Positions 43,314 to 54,096 of a stretch of DNA of 64,000 nucleotides are shown here, in pieces. The notes under the pieces are model-generated. The model was given only the letters and a program-made list of their open reading frames with translations. It had not been told where the DNA came from and made no database searches. A program made the position numbers and the translations under genes. Every line of letters starts with the position of its first letter. Within the stretch, counting starts at the first letter, position 1. The stretch is from Paracoccus zhejiangensis (GTDB lineage Bacteria > Pseudomonadota > Alphaproteobacteria > Rhodobacterales > Rhodobacteraceae): the NCBI RefSeq assembly GCF_002847445.1, contig NZ_CP025430.1, positions 2,728,001-2,792,000 on the forward strand. Reading direction: 5' to 3'.

Positions 43314-44242
43314 CCGGCCTCGCCGCGCGGCAGAATCTCGGGCGTCAGTTCCGCCCGGATCAGCGCGGCGATTTCGCGCACCAGTGGCTCGGGTTCCTTG
43401 GGGCGCAGCGCCAGGTAAAGATCGGAATGCAGCGCATCGGGCGGCAGGCCGATATCGCGGATCTCGGTATTGGGCATGGCGATCTGGCTGTTCGAACGCG
43501 GCACCAGCGCCACGCCGAAACCGCCATCGACAAGCGACATGATCGTATGGCTTTGCGCCACCGCAAAGATCATCCGCGGCGTCACCCCCTGCGCGTTCAG
43601 AAAGCCCTGTACCACCTCGGCCAGAAAGCCGCCACGTTCGGTCGAATAGCCAATGAAGTCGATGCCATGCAGTGCGCTGACCGGGATTTCGGGCTGATCC
43701 AGCAGCGGATGACCGCGCGGTGCGGCAAGGACAAAGGGCTCGCTCCACAGTTTCTCGATCGGCAGGCCAGGATTGTGGCGCGGCAGGCGGATGACGGCGA
43801 AATCCAGACTGCCCGCCTGCAGCGCATCGACCGCCTCGGCGGTCATCACCTCGCGCAGGGTCAGATCGACCTCGGGCAAGGCCTCGCGCACCCGGCGGGC
43901 AATGCGGGGAATAACCTCGAGACAGGCCGAGGGCACGAAGCCCAGTTCGATATGCCCGGCCTGTCCGCGCGCCGCCTGCCGTGCCGACAGGATCGCGCTT
44001 TCGGTGCGGGTCAGGATATCGGTCGCATCGGCGAGGAGCCTGCGCCCCGCCGGGGTCAGCCGGACCGAGCGGTTGGTGCGATCGAACAGCCGCGCGCCAA
44101 GGACATGTTCCAGCAGCGCGATATGGCGCGACAGGGGCGGCTGGGTCATGTTCAGCCGCCGCGCGGCGCGGCGGAAGTTCAACTCTTCGGCCACGGCCAC
44201 GAAATAGCGCAGCTGGTTCAACTCGATCGTCGGTCCGCTCAT
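43310..44242 (-). CDS. LysR-family transcriptional regulator
   Basis: 310 residues from the ATG at 44242, with gaggggg upstream. The winged HTH is at ~5-60 (LNFRRAARRLNMTQPPLSRH), followed by a LysR substrate-binding domain (AGHIELGFVPSACLEVIPRI, RGHPLLDQPEIPV, LVDGGFGVALVPRS). It lies tail-to-tail with the sugar-acid operon and head-to-head with an EamA transporter. The latter is its most likely target. Its ligand is unknown. Confidence 0.9.
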   Translation of the reverse strand: MSGPTIELNQLRYFVAVAEELNFRRAARRLNMTQPPLSRHIALLEHVLGARLFDRTNRSVRLTPAGRRLLADATDILTRTESAILSARQAARGQAGHIELGFVPSACLEVIPRIARRVREALPEVDLTLREVMTAEAVDALQAGSLDFAVIRLPRHNPGLPIEKLWSEPFVLAAPRGHPLLDQPEIPVSALHGIDFIGYSTERGGFLAEVVQGFLNAQGVTPRMIFAVAQSHTIMSLVDGGFGVALVPRSNSQIAMPNTEIRDIGLPPDALHSDLYLALRPKEPEPLVREIAALIRAELTPEILPRGEAG

Positions 44243-44469
44243 CCCGCCCCCTCGCGCCATGTTGCGAGAGCTGGGCTTGGGTCGCAATATGCAAGATTTT
44301 GTCATCTTATGATGAAAATGTCAGGCCATTTAGTTTTGTCAGTATTTGCTGGATATATTGTCAAGATACGCGCACACAAACCGCCGGATACACAAGTTCT
44401 AATTTTACAAGATGACAAAATAACCGAAAGCTGTTAAGTCACATCGCCAAGGCGTGAATCGGGGGGATC
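44243..44469. promoter_or_regulatory. AT-rich divergent control region with repeated TTGTCA motifs
   Basis: 227 bp between the LysR gene and the EamA transporter, with a patch much richer in A+T than its surroundings. TTGTCA occurs at 44299, 44336 and 44358 and inverted at 44413. A 13-bp inverted repeat (attttgtcatctt at 44296-44308 and aagatgacaaaat at 44409-44421) frames the region. The repeats could be sites for the LysR protein or for the GntR protein encoded at 53292. Confidence 0.6.
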
Positions 44470-45342
44470 ATGCAGGACCGCAATGCCATCACGGGGGTCG
44501 CGATCATGGCGCTGGTGGCGCTTGGCGGCGCCGTGGACAGCGCCATCGTGCGGTTGCTGGCGGGCGAGGTTCATCCCTTTGTGATCGGTTTCACCCGCGT
44601 GAGCTTCGGCCTTCTGGCGATGCTGCCGCTGATCCTGACCCGGCCCGGTATCCTGCGGACACAGGCGCGCTTCAGCCATGTCCTGCGGGCGGCGCTGAAG
44701 CTCGGCTCGCTGGTCGCGGTCTTTACCGCGCTGCAGGCGGCGCCGCTGGCCACGGTCACCGCCATCGGCTTTGCCGCGCCGATCTTCGTCACCCTTGGCG
44801 CATGGCTGTTCCTGTCCGAGAAGCCGGGGCCGCTGCGGCTCATGGGGCTAGTTCTGGGCTTTGCCGGGATCGTGGTGATTCTGGCCCCATCCATCGGGCT
44901 GGGTGAGGGTGAGGCGCTGATGCTGGCGCTGCTGGGTGCGCTTCTGACGGCGGCGATCCAGCTGATGCTGAAGGTCATGGGCCGGACCGAGCGTGCCGAT
45001 ACGCTGGTGGCCTGGAATCTGATCGTCTCGGTGCCTTTGGCCGCGCTGCCGGCCTGGTATTTCTGGACTACGCCCACTGCCACGCAATGGGGGCTGCTGG
45101 CGCTGCAGGGCGTCATCGGCACCGTTTCGCAACTGGGCGTCACCCGGGCGTTCCAGTTGGCCGATGCCTCGCTGGTCGCGCCGGTCGATTTCCTGCGCCT
45201 GCCCTTCGTCGCCGCCATGGCCTGGTTCGTCTTCAGCGAGCTTTCACCGATCTCGACCTGGGCCGGCGCGGCGCTGATCTTTGCCGCCATCCTCTTGATG
45301 GCCGCCTCGGCGCGCGGGCGTCAGGCCGTGGTGCAGGGCTGA
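44470..45342 (+). CDS. EamA/DMT-family transporter
   Basis: 290 residues with ten predicted membrane helices in two EamA repeats (about 10-140 and 150-285). Typical motifs are LATVTAIGFAAPIFVTLGAW in the first repeat and ASLVAPVDFLRLPFVAAMAW in the second. Family members are mostly metabolite exporters or permeases. gggggg lies just upstream of the ATG. It stands at the head of the plus-strand stretch leading into the Opp-type importer but is separated from it by about 195 bp. Confidence 0.88.
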   Translation: MQDRNAITGVAIMALVALGGAVDSAIVRLLAGEVHPFVIGFTRVSFGLLAMLPLILTRPGILRTQARFSHVLRAALKLGSLVAVFTALQAAPLATVTAIGFAAPIFVTLGAWLFLSEKPGPLRLMGLVLGFAGIVVILAPSIGLGEGEALMLALLGALLTAAIQLMLKVMGRTERADTLVAWNLIVSVPLAALPAWYFWTTPTATQWGLLALQGVIGTVSQLGVTRAFQLADASLVAPVDFLRLPFVAAMAWFVFSELSPISTWAGAALIFAAILLMAASARGRQAVVQG

Positions 45343-45538
45343 TACCAATGACAGCACCAGTGATAGCGAGAACGTATCATTCTGCATCAGAAACGAGTCG
45401 ACTGACATGCGGATGACCCTAAAATCGCGGATGACCCAGGAGGAGGGCCGGTCAAGGCCTCGGGTTCAGATGCTTGTCCGGCGTCTTGCGGCGACCGCCG
45501 GAGTGACTGCAACAGCCGCTCCTATGGGAGGACTATCC

Positions 45539-47038
45539 ATGAACTGTCGCGCAACCCTGCTGGGCGGGGTGACCTTGCTTGCCTTGTCGGCACCCGCCTT
45601 TGCCGCCGATACCGATGTCATCATCGCGCTGAACGAAGAGCTTGAAACGGTCGAACCCTGCATGGCCTCGCAGTCGAATATCGGCCGCGTCATCCTGCAG
45701 AACATCTCCGAAACGCTGACCGAGTTGAACACCGAGGACGGCTCGCTGATGCCGCGTCTGGCGGAAAGCTGGGAGGATATGGGTAACGGCACCTGGCGCT
45801 TTCACCTGCGCCCCGGCGTGACCTTCTCGGACGGTTCGGCCTTTGATGCCGCCGACGTCAAGCATTCGATCGAGCGCACGGTCTCGCCCGACCTGACCTG
45901 CGAGATCGGTGCCAAGTTCTTCGGCGGCATGACCCTGACCACGGCGGTGGTCGATGACGCGACGGTCGACATCACCTCGGACCCGGCCCAGCCGATCCTG
46001 CCGCTTCTGTTCTCGACCCTGACCATCGTGCCCTCGGAAACTGCGATGGAGTTCACCCGCCAGCCGGTCGGCACCGGCCCCTATGTGCTGAGCGAATGGA
46101 ACGCCGGGCAGAACATCATCCTGGACCGCCGCGATGATTACTGGGGCGAGGCGCCGGTGGTGACCAAGGCCACCTATCTGTTCCGCACCGATGACGCGGT
46201 ACGCGCCGCCATGGTGCCGGCGGGCGAGGCCGATATCGTGCCGCTGATCAACCAGAACGACGCCACCAACCCGGCAACCGATTTCGCCTATCCGAACTCG
46301 GAAACCACCTATCTGCGTCTCGACAGCAGCAAGGCGCCGCTGGATGACATCCGCATCCGCGAGGCGATGAACCTGGCGGTCGACCGCGAGGCGTTCCTTG
46401 GCACGCTGGTGCCGGCCGATGCCACGCTGGCCACGCATATGACGCCCCCGACCGCGCTTGGCGCCGATGTCGATCTGGGCGTGCCGGCCTATGACCCCGA
46501 CCGCGCCCGCGCACTGATCGAGGAAGCCAAGGCCGCCGGTGTGCCGGTCGATACCGAGATCACCCTGATCGGTCGTCTGGGGAACTATCCCAACGTGACC
46601 GAGGTGCTGGAAGCCCTGCAGCAGATGTTCGCCGATGTCGGGCTGAACGTGAAGCTCGAGATGGTCGAGGTGGCGGAATGGGTCGAGCATTATTCGAAAC
46701 CCTTCGCAGCTGGTGACGTCCCGGCGATGGTTTCGGCCATGCATGACAACAATCGCGGCGATCCGGTCTTCTCGATGTATTTCAAATATGCCTGCGACGG
46801 GTTGCAGTCGGGCATCTGCGACGAGGAACTGGACAAGCTGATCGCCGATGCCACCGCGGCGACGGGCGATGCCCGGGCCGAGGCCTGGCGCGCGGCCTTC
46901 CAGAAGGCGCATGACCTCTGGGCCGATATCTTCCTGTTCCACATGGTGGGCTTCAGCCGCGTCTCGGAACGGCTGGACTTCAAGCCGACCATCGCCACGA
47001 ACTCGGAGCTGCAGCTTTCGCAGATCAAGTTCAAGTAA
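45539..47038 (+). CDS. Opp/Dpp-type ABC substrate-binding protein
   Basis: 499 residues from the ATG at 45539, with gggagga 6 nt upstream. A Sec signal peptide spans 1-22 (LLGGVTLLALSAPAFA). The mature part is a family-5 binding protein (LAESWEDMGNGTWRFHLRPG, FTRQPVGTGPYVLSEW, RIREAMNLAVDREAF). These proteins bind peptides but also glycosides and sugar acids. The downstream sugar-acid kinase and dehydrogenases make a non-peptide ligand more likely. It is the first gene of an operon running to 53244. Confidence 0.92.
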   Translation: MNCRATLLGGVTLLALSAPAFAADTDVIIALNEELETVEPCMASQSNIGRVILQNISETLTELNTEDGSLMPRLAESWEDMGNGTWRFHLRPGVTFSDGSAFDAADVKHSIERTVSPDLTCEIGAKFFGGMTLTTAVVDDATVDITSDPAQPILPLLFSTLTIVPSETAMEFTRQPVGTGPYVLSEWNAGQNIILDRRDDYWGEAPVVTKATYLFRTDDAVRAAMVPAGEADIVPLINQNDATNPATDFAYPNSETTYLRLDSSKAPLDDIRIREAMNLAVDREAFLGTLVPADATLATHMTPPTALGADVDLGVPAYDPDRARALIEEAKAAGVPVDTEITLIGRLGNYPNVTEVLEALQQMFADVGLNVKLEMVEVAEWVEHYSKPFAAGDVPAMVSAMHDNNRGDPVFSMYFKYACDGLQSGICDEELDKLIADATAATGDARAEAWRAAFQKAHDLWADIFLFHMVGFSRVSERLDFKPTIATNSELQLSQIKFK

Positions 47039-47049
47039 CCCCCTCGGGT

Positions 47050-47071
47050 GGCGGCGCATCCCCGCGCCGCC
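47050..47071 (+). promoter_or_regulatory. Stem-loop downstream of the Opp-type binding-protein gene
   Basis: Perfect 8-bp arms (ggcggcgc and gcgccgcc) with a 6-nt loop lie 12 bp after the stop codon. No U-run follows. It probably stabilises the binding-protein mRNA or attenuates the permease genes, like the stem at 17630. Confidence 0.55.
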
Positions 47072-47116
47072 GCCCCTTCCTCTCCGGCCCATCAGCCCTG
47101 AAAGAAAGATCTGACG

Positions 47117-48031
47117 ATGAAGAAATTTCTGTTCAAACGGGCAATTTCCAGCGCCATCTCGCTGCTCTTGCTGATCGTTGCCGTCTTCTTCCTGTCGCGC
47201 CTGACCGGCGATCCGACGGACCTTTACCTGCCGGTCGATGCCAGCCAGGAGGCGCGTGACAATTTCCGCGCCATCAACGGGCTGGATCAGCCGCTGATCG
47301 TGCAGTTCGGCCGCTATGTCTGGGATGTGCTGCATCTGGATTTCGGCGACTCGATCCGCCGCGCCCGCCCGGCGCTCGAGGTGGTGATCGAGGCCTTCGC
47401 CTGGACACTGCAACTGGCGCTGATCACCATGTTCCTGGTCTCGCTGGCGGCGATCATTCTCGGCTCGCTGGCGGCCTTCAAGGTCGGTGGCTTCTTCGAC
47501 CGCATCGCCACCTTCTTCTCGCTGATCGGCGCCGCCGCCCCGGATTTCTGGGTCGCCATCGTCGCCATCGTCATCTTCTCGCTTGGCCTCGGCTGGCTGC
47601 CCACATCCGGAACCGGCACGCCCCTGCACTGGGTCCTGCCCATTGCGGTTCTCTTCATCCGGCCCTTCGGCCTGATCCTGCAGGTTGTGCGCGGCTCGAT
47701 GATCAACGCGCTCTCCTCAGCCTATGTGAAGACCGCCCGCGCCAAGGGCGTGACGCCGAAGAAGCAGATCTTCGTCCATGCGCTTCGCAATGGCATGCTG
47801 CCGGTCATTACCGTCATCGGCGATCAGGCGGCGGGGATGCTGAACGGGGCGGTGATCGTCGAGACCATCTTCGGCTTTCCCGGCGTCGGCAAGCTGATGA
47901 TCGATTCGATCCTGCAGCGCGACTTCTCGGTGATCCTCGCGGCGATCATGGTCACGGCCATCGCCATCTTCCTGATGAACATCCTGATCGACCTGGCCTA
48001 TGCCGCGCTCGATCCCCGCATCCGCTATTAG
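47117..48031 (+). CDS. Opp/Dpp-type ABC permease, DppB-like
   Basis: 304 residues. An N-terminal helix (AISSAISLLLLIVAVFFLSR) is followed by a periplasmic part and five helices. The ATPase-contact loop includes SSAYVKTARAKGVTPKKQIFV, and the end IDLAYAALDPRIRY is the family's standard C-terminus. Forms the channel with the next gene. Confidence 0.95.
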   Translation: MKKFLFKRAISSAISLLLLIVAVFFLSRLTGDPTDLYLPVDASQEARDNFRAINGLDQPLIVQFGRYVWDVLHLDFGDSIRRARPALEVVIEAFAWTLQLALITMFLVSLAAIILGSLAAFKVGGFFDRIATFFSLIGAAAPDFWVAIVAIVIFSLGLGWLPTSGTGTPLHWVLPIAVLFIRPFGLILQVVRGSMINALSSAYVKTARAKGVTPKKQIFVHALRNGMLPVITVIGDQAAGMLNGAVIVETIFGFPGVGKLMIDSILQRDFSVILAAIMVTAIAIFLMNILIDLAYAALDPRIRY

Positions 48032-48041
48032 GGAGGCGAAC

Positions 48042-48957
48042 ATGACCCAAGCAACCGCATCCGCGGCCCCCGAGAAGGAACGCAGCGGCTTTCGCACCTG
48101 GCTTTCACTGCTCTGGGCCGACAAGCTGGCGTTCTTCGCCGCCGTCTTCCTGATCATCGTGCTCCTCTGCGCCATCCTTGGCCCCTGGCTTCTGGACGGC
48201 GTGGCCACCAAGCAGAACCTGCGCGGCCGCAATGCCCCGCCCTTCGATCTGTCGCGCGGCTTCATGATGATCCTCGGCGGCGACCAGCTGGGCCGGCCGC
48301 TGCTGGCGCGGCTGATCGTGGCGGCAGGAAATACCATGGCCGTCGCCGGCGGTGCGGTGCTGCTGGCCATGCTGATCGGCTCGACCCTCGGCCTGATCGC
48401 CGGCTATTCCCGTGGCCGCATGGCGGAACTGATCCCGCGTCTCGCCGACGTGATCATGTCCTTCCCCTCGCTCCTGCTGGCCGTGATCGTCCTCTACATG
48501 CTGGACCCCTCGGTCGGGAACATCATCCTTGTCCTCGCCATCACCCGCATCCCGGTCTACCTGCGCACCACCCGCGCCGAGGTGCTGGAGGTGCGCGAGC
48601 GGATGTTCGTGCAGGCCGCAACCGTCATGGGCGCGCCGACGCGGCGGATCATTTTTCGCCACATCCTGCCGATGATACTGCCCACCATCCTGACCATCGC
48701 CACGCTGGATTTCTCCTTCGTGATGCTGGCGGAAAGCTCGCTTTCCTTCCTCGGCATCGGCATCCAGCCTCCCGAGATCACCTGGGGCCTGATGGTCAGC
48801 CAGGGCCGGCCCTATCTGACCAGCGCCTGGTGGCTCTCGTTCTGGCCGGGTCTGGCGATCATCCTGACCACGCTGTCGCTGAACCTTCTGTCGAACTGGA
48901 TGCGCGTCGCGCTGGACCCGGTGCAACGCTGGCGCCTTGAAATCGGAGCACGGAAAC

Positions 48958-48965
<8 letters not shown>
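48042..48965 (+). CDS. Opp/Dpp-type ABC permease, DppC-like
   Basis: 307 residues from the ATG at 48042, with gggaggcg 4 nt before it. A cytoplasmic N-terminus precedes LAFFAAVFLIIVLLCAILGP, and the contact loop is VREMF-like (EVRERMFVQAATVMGAPTRR). The C-terminal ESSLSFLGIGIQPPEITWG is highly typical of DppC. The stop overlaps the ATPase gene by 8 bp. Confidence 0.95.
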
Positions 48966-50579
<1,614 letters not shown>

Positions 50580-50580
<1 letters not shown>

Positions 50581-51554
50581 TGTCGAAACCCGATGTGATG
50601 ATGCTCTATCCAATGCGCCCCAAGGCGATGGAGCAGCTTGAGGCAGCCTATACGCTGCACCGCGCCGATCTGGCGGGTGACAAGGCGGCCTTCATCGCCC
50701 TGCACGGGCCGAAATGCCGGACCATCGCCACCAACGGGCACGAGCCGGTGACGCGCGAGATGATCGCCGCCATGCCGAAGCTGGAACTGGTCGCCTGTTC
50801 CAGTGCCGGTTTCGAAAGCTTTGACCTTGTTGCGATGGCCGAGCGTGGGGTGAAGCTGACCAATACCTCATCCGCGCTCAGCGATGACGTGGCCGACACG
50901 GCGATCATGCTGATGCTCGCGGCGCGGCGATCGCTGGTCGCGGCCGAGGCCTATGTCCGCTCGGGTGACTGGGCCAAAAAGGGCATGTTCCCGTTGCAGC
51001 GCACCATCTCGGGCAAGCGGCTCGGCATCGTCGGCATGGGCACGATCGGGCAGGAGATCGCCCGCCGGGCCGAGGCGATGCGGATGCACGTCAGCTATTG
51101 GAACCGCAGGCCGAAGGATGTGCCGTGGCAGTTCCAGACTGATCTGCTGCAGCTTGCCAGCGACAGCGACGTTTTGGTTGTCATCGTCGCCGGTGGCGAG
51201 GGCACGCGCGGGCTGATCTCGGCCGAGGTGATGGCGGCTCTGGGGCCGCAGGGCCTTCTGGTCAATGTCTCGCGCGGCTCGGTGGTGGATGAACCGGCGC
51301 TGATCGCGGCGCTGACCTCGGGCGCGCTCGGTCAGGCGGCGCTGGATGTCTTTGCCAGCGAACCCGACCCCGACCCGGCGCTGACGGCGCTGCCCAATGT
51401 GACGCTGTTTCCGCATCACGCCTCGGGCACGGTCGAGACGCGGGACGCGATGGCGCAGCTGGTCGTGGACAACCTCGCCGCCTTCTATGCCGGCCAGCCG
51501 CTGCTGACGCCGGTCGATCTCGCGGCCTATGTGCCAGCCCCTGCCGAGGGATGA
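50580..51554 (+). CDS. D-isomer-specific 2-hydroxyacid dehydrogenase
   Basis: 324 residues. The NAD-binding motif is LGIVGMGTIGQEIARRAE, with catalytic Arg in LVNVSRGSVVDEPAL, Glu in ASEPDPDPAL and His in LFPHHASGT. It would interconvert a D-2-hydroxy acid and a 2-oxo acid in the cytoplasm. It is coupled to the ATPase upstream and the SDR downstream (ATGA), so its substrate is probably derived from the imported compound. Confidence 0.9.
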
Positions 51555-52231
51555 GCCGGGGCGCTGTGCTGGTGACAGGGGCCAGTTCCGGCATCGGGCT
51601 GGCCATCGCGCAGGCGCTGCTGGCCGAGGGGTTTTCGGTCATCGGCCTGTCGCGCAGCGCGCCTAAGGGCTTGGGCGAGGGTTTTACCCATCTGCCGGTC
51701 GATCTGACTGATCCGGTGGCGCTGACTGCCGCACTCGGGGACCTGCCGCCACTGGCGGGCGTGGTCCATGCGGCGGGGCTGCTGCGCGTCGGGCGGCATG
51801 ACGCCTTCGATTTCACCGATGGCGCGCGCATGTGGCAATTGCATGTCGAGACCTCGGCCCGGCTGATCGGGGCGCTGGCCCCGCGCCTGTCGGATGGCGG
51901 CCGGATCGTGCTGATCGGCAGCCGGGTGGCGCGCGGCGCGCCGGGCCGGGCGCTCTATGCGGCCTCCAAGGCGGCGCTGTCGGGTCTGGTGCGATCCGTC
52001 GCCGCCGAGCTGGCCCCGCGCGGCATCACCGTCAATATCGTCGCCCCCGGCGCCACCGACACGCCGATGCTGCGCGACCCCGAACGCGCCAGCGAGGCGC
52101 CGAAATTGCCGCCCATCGGCCGGATGATCCGACCCGAAGAAGTCGCGGCAACCGTCGCCTTCCTGCTGTCGCCACTTGCAGGCGCCATCACCGGGCAGGA
52201 GATCGTCATCTGCGGCGGGGCGTCTTTGTGA
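51551..52231 (+). CDS. Short-chain dehydrogenase/reductase
   Basis: 226 residues, a compact SDR. VLVTGASSGIGLA is near residue 6, VVHAAGLLR is the NNAG equivalent, IGSRVARG the Ser region, and YAASKAALSGL the YxxxK. It ends with GAITGQEIVICGGASL. Overlaps on both sides (ATGA, then GTGA) tie it to the hydroxyacid dehydrogenase and the kinase; together these may set up the acid substrate of the kinase by oxidation and reduction, an inference only. Confidence 0.88.
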   Translation: MSRGAVLVTGASSGIGLAIAQALLAEGFSVIGLSRSAPKGLGEGFTHLPVDLTDPVALTAALGDLPPLAGVVHAAGLLRVGRHDAFDFTDGARMWQLHVETSARLIGALAPRLSDGGRIVLIGSRVARGAPGRALYAASKAALSGLVRSVAAELAPRGITVNIVAPGATDTPMLRDPERASEAPKLPPIGRMIRPEEVAATVAFLLSPLAGAITGQEIVICGGASL

Positions 52232-53244
52232 CCTATCGCGTCCTCATCATCGCCGATGACCTGACCGGCGCCTTGGACAGCGGTTCCGCCTTCGCCATGC
52301 GCGGACATGCCACCCGGGTTCTTCTGGACCCCGCCGATCTGCCCGCTGCGCTGACCGATCCTGATCTGCAGGTCATCGCCATTGCCACCGGCACGCGCGA
52401 GGTGCCTGTGGCCGAGGCCGCGCAGGCGGTGCAGCGCATCGCCGAAGCTTCGGCGGGCTTCGACGGCATCCTGTTCAAGAAGATCGACAGCCGGATGAAG
52501 GGACATATCGCCGCCGAACTAGCGGCCCTGCGGGGTGTCTTTCCACTGCCGGTGCTTGCCGTCCCGGCGATCCCGCGGCTCGCGCGAGTGGTCGCCGATG
52601 GCTGCGTTACCGGCGCGGGGATCGGAACGCCGATCGCCATAGCCCCGGCACTCGGTATCGAAGCCCGCATTCCCAAAGCCACCAGCGATGCCGAGATTGA
52701 CGCCGTCCTGCCGGACGCGCTGGATCAGGTGATCCATGCCGGCGCCGCCGGTCTGGCCGAGGCGCTGGCCCGCGCACTGCCGCCGGGCGATGCCACGGCC
52801 CCGATTGATCTGCCGCTGCCACTGCTGATGGCCATCGGCTCGCGCGATCCGGTGACGCTGGCGCAGATCGCGGCGCTGGACAGCGCCCCCCTTGCCGCGC
52901 CCAACGGCGCGGTTCCGCCCTTGCCGGTGGCCGACCTGAGTCTCGTCCGGTGTACGCCCGGTGTTGAACCTGTGTCACCCGCTCAAGCCGCAGAGAACTT
53001 TGCAACCGGCATCGCCCGAGAGCTGCGCCGCAACCCGCCCCGTACCCTCTTCGCCTGCGGCGGCGAAACCGCACATGCCATCCTGCGGAAGCTCGGCATC
53101 ACCACCCTTGATTTGCTTGGTGAAATCCTGCCCGGCATTCCCGTCGCCCGCACGCTTGACGGCAAGCTGACCGTCATCACCAAATCCGGCGGCTTCGGCG
53201 GGCCCGGTGCCTTGACGCAGTTGACTGGAAAATTTGTCAAATGA
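52228..53244 (+). CDS. Four-carbon acid sugar kinase family (DUF1537, OtnK/DtnK-like)
   Basis: 338 residues with a GTG start at 52228 overlapping the SDR stop (GTGA); no ATG fits. The N-terminal motif RVLIIADDLTGALDSGSAFA and KKIDSRMKGHIAAEL are DUF1537 hallmarks, and the C-terminal nucleotide part has FACGGETAHAILRKLGI and KSGGFGGPGAL. The usual length is about 400-430, so a shortened middle is notable. Known members phosphorylate D-threonate, D-erythronate or related acids at O4. A PdxA2-like gene nearby supports that use. Confidence 0.88.
   Translation: MTYRVLIIADDLTGALDSGSAFAMRGHATRVLLDPADLPAALTDPDLQVIAIATGTREVPVAEAAQAVQRIAEASAGFDGILFKKIDSRMKGHIAAELAALRGVFPLPVLAVPAIPRLARVVADGCVTGAGIGTPIAIAPALGIEARIPKATSDAEIDAVLPDALDQVIHAGAAGLAEALARALPPGDATAPIDLPLPLLMAIGSRDPVTLAQIAALDSAPLAAPNGAVPPLPVADLSLVRCTPGVEPVSPAQAAENFATGIARELRRNPPRTLFACGGETAHAILRKLGITTLDLLGEILPGIPVARTLDGKLTVITKSGGFGGPGALTQLTGKFVK
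53234..53239 (+). promoter_or_regulatory. TTGTCA motif before the GntR gene
   Basis: TTGTCA (in aatttgtcaaatgat) overlaps the kinase stop region and lies about 53 bp before the GntR start. It is one of several such motifs between 44299 and 57508 and may be an autoregulatory half-site. Confidence 0.4.
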
Positions 53245-53291
53245 TGCTCAGATAGGTTAGTCCTTTGTCCGAAGCCGTTACGGAGCCAAAG

Positions 53292-54014
53292 ATGACCTAT
53301 GACAAGGCCAAGCCCAGGACCACGCTGGCCGACAAGGTCTATCACCTGCTGTTCACCCGCATCACCAATGGCGAATACGAGGTGAACCAGAAACTGCCAC
53401 CGGAAAACGCCCTGTCGGTCGAATTCGGCGTCTCGCGCCCGATCCTCCGCGCGGCGATGGAGCGGCTGAGGGACGAGGGGCTGATTTATTCGCGGCAGGG
53501 GGCGGGCAGCTATGTCCGTCTGCCGGTCAATGCCCCCGTGGGCTTTGCACGGGTCGAGACATTGGCCGATATCCAGCGCTGCTATGAGTTTCGCCTGACG
53601 CTGGAATCCGATGCCACGCGGCTGGCGGCAGGGCGTCGCAACCAGTCGGCGCTGGAGGAAATCGACCGGGCACTGGCGCTTTTGCGCGACGCGACCGGCT
53701 CGATGCAGCACCGCGAGGATGCCGACTTCGCCTTTCACCTCGCCATCGCGAAAGCCTCGAACAATCAATATTACGAGGCCACGATGCGGGCGCTTCGCGA
53801 CCATATCAACGTCGGCATGAAGATGCATGGCCAGTCGCTGATGAGCGATGGCGCCAAGGGGCTGGAGGATGTGCTGGCCGAACATACCGCCATCCGCGAG
53901 GCGATCCAGGACAAGCGGGGCGAGGATGCGGCGCGGCTGATGCGCGGGCATATCGAGCAATCGCGCGACCGGCTGTTCGGCGGCGGGTTGATCGATCTGC
54001 AGATGCGGAATTGA
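53292..54014 (+). CDS. GntR-family transcriptional regulator (FCD subfamily)
   Basis: 240 residues from the ATG at 53292, with ggag 8 nt upstream (a TTG at 53265 is an alternative). The winged HTH is at ~15-70 (LPPENALSVEFGVSRPILRAA, GLIYSRQGAGSYV), and the FCD effector domain follows with metal-site residues around EDADFAFHLAIAKASNNQYY and HTAIREAI. FCD regulators respond to organic acids and sugar acids, often through TTGTnnACAA-like sites. It follows the kinase by about 50 bp and probably controls this locus. Confidence 0.9.
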   Translation: MTYDKAKPRTTLADKVYHLLFTRITNGEYEVNQKLPPENALSVEFGVSRPILRAAMERLRDEGLIYSRQGAGSYVRLPVNAPVGFARVETLADIQRCYEFRLTLESDATRLAAGRRNQSALEEIDRALALLRDATGSMQHREDADFAFHLAIAKASNNQYYEATMRALRDHINVGMKMHGQSLMSDGAKGLEDVLAEHTAIREAIQDKRGEDAARLMRGHIEQSRDRLFGGGLIDLQMRN

Positions 54015-54044
54015 CAAGTTATTTACAACATCACAAATAACTTG
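54015..54044. promoter_or_regulatory. 10-bp inverted repeat upstream of the sialidase-fold gene
   Basis: Arms caagttattt (54015-54024) and aaataacttg (54035-54044) are perfect, with a 10-nt spacer. They begin directly after the GntR stop codon and are flanked by TTGACA-like motifs (54011, 54042). The A+T-rich arms fit an operator more than a terminator. Confidence 0.6.
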
Positions 54045-54096
54045 ACATCTGGCCCGGTTCGAGGCTGAATCCCCCTGCAAACACTGGGGGGATTCC

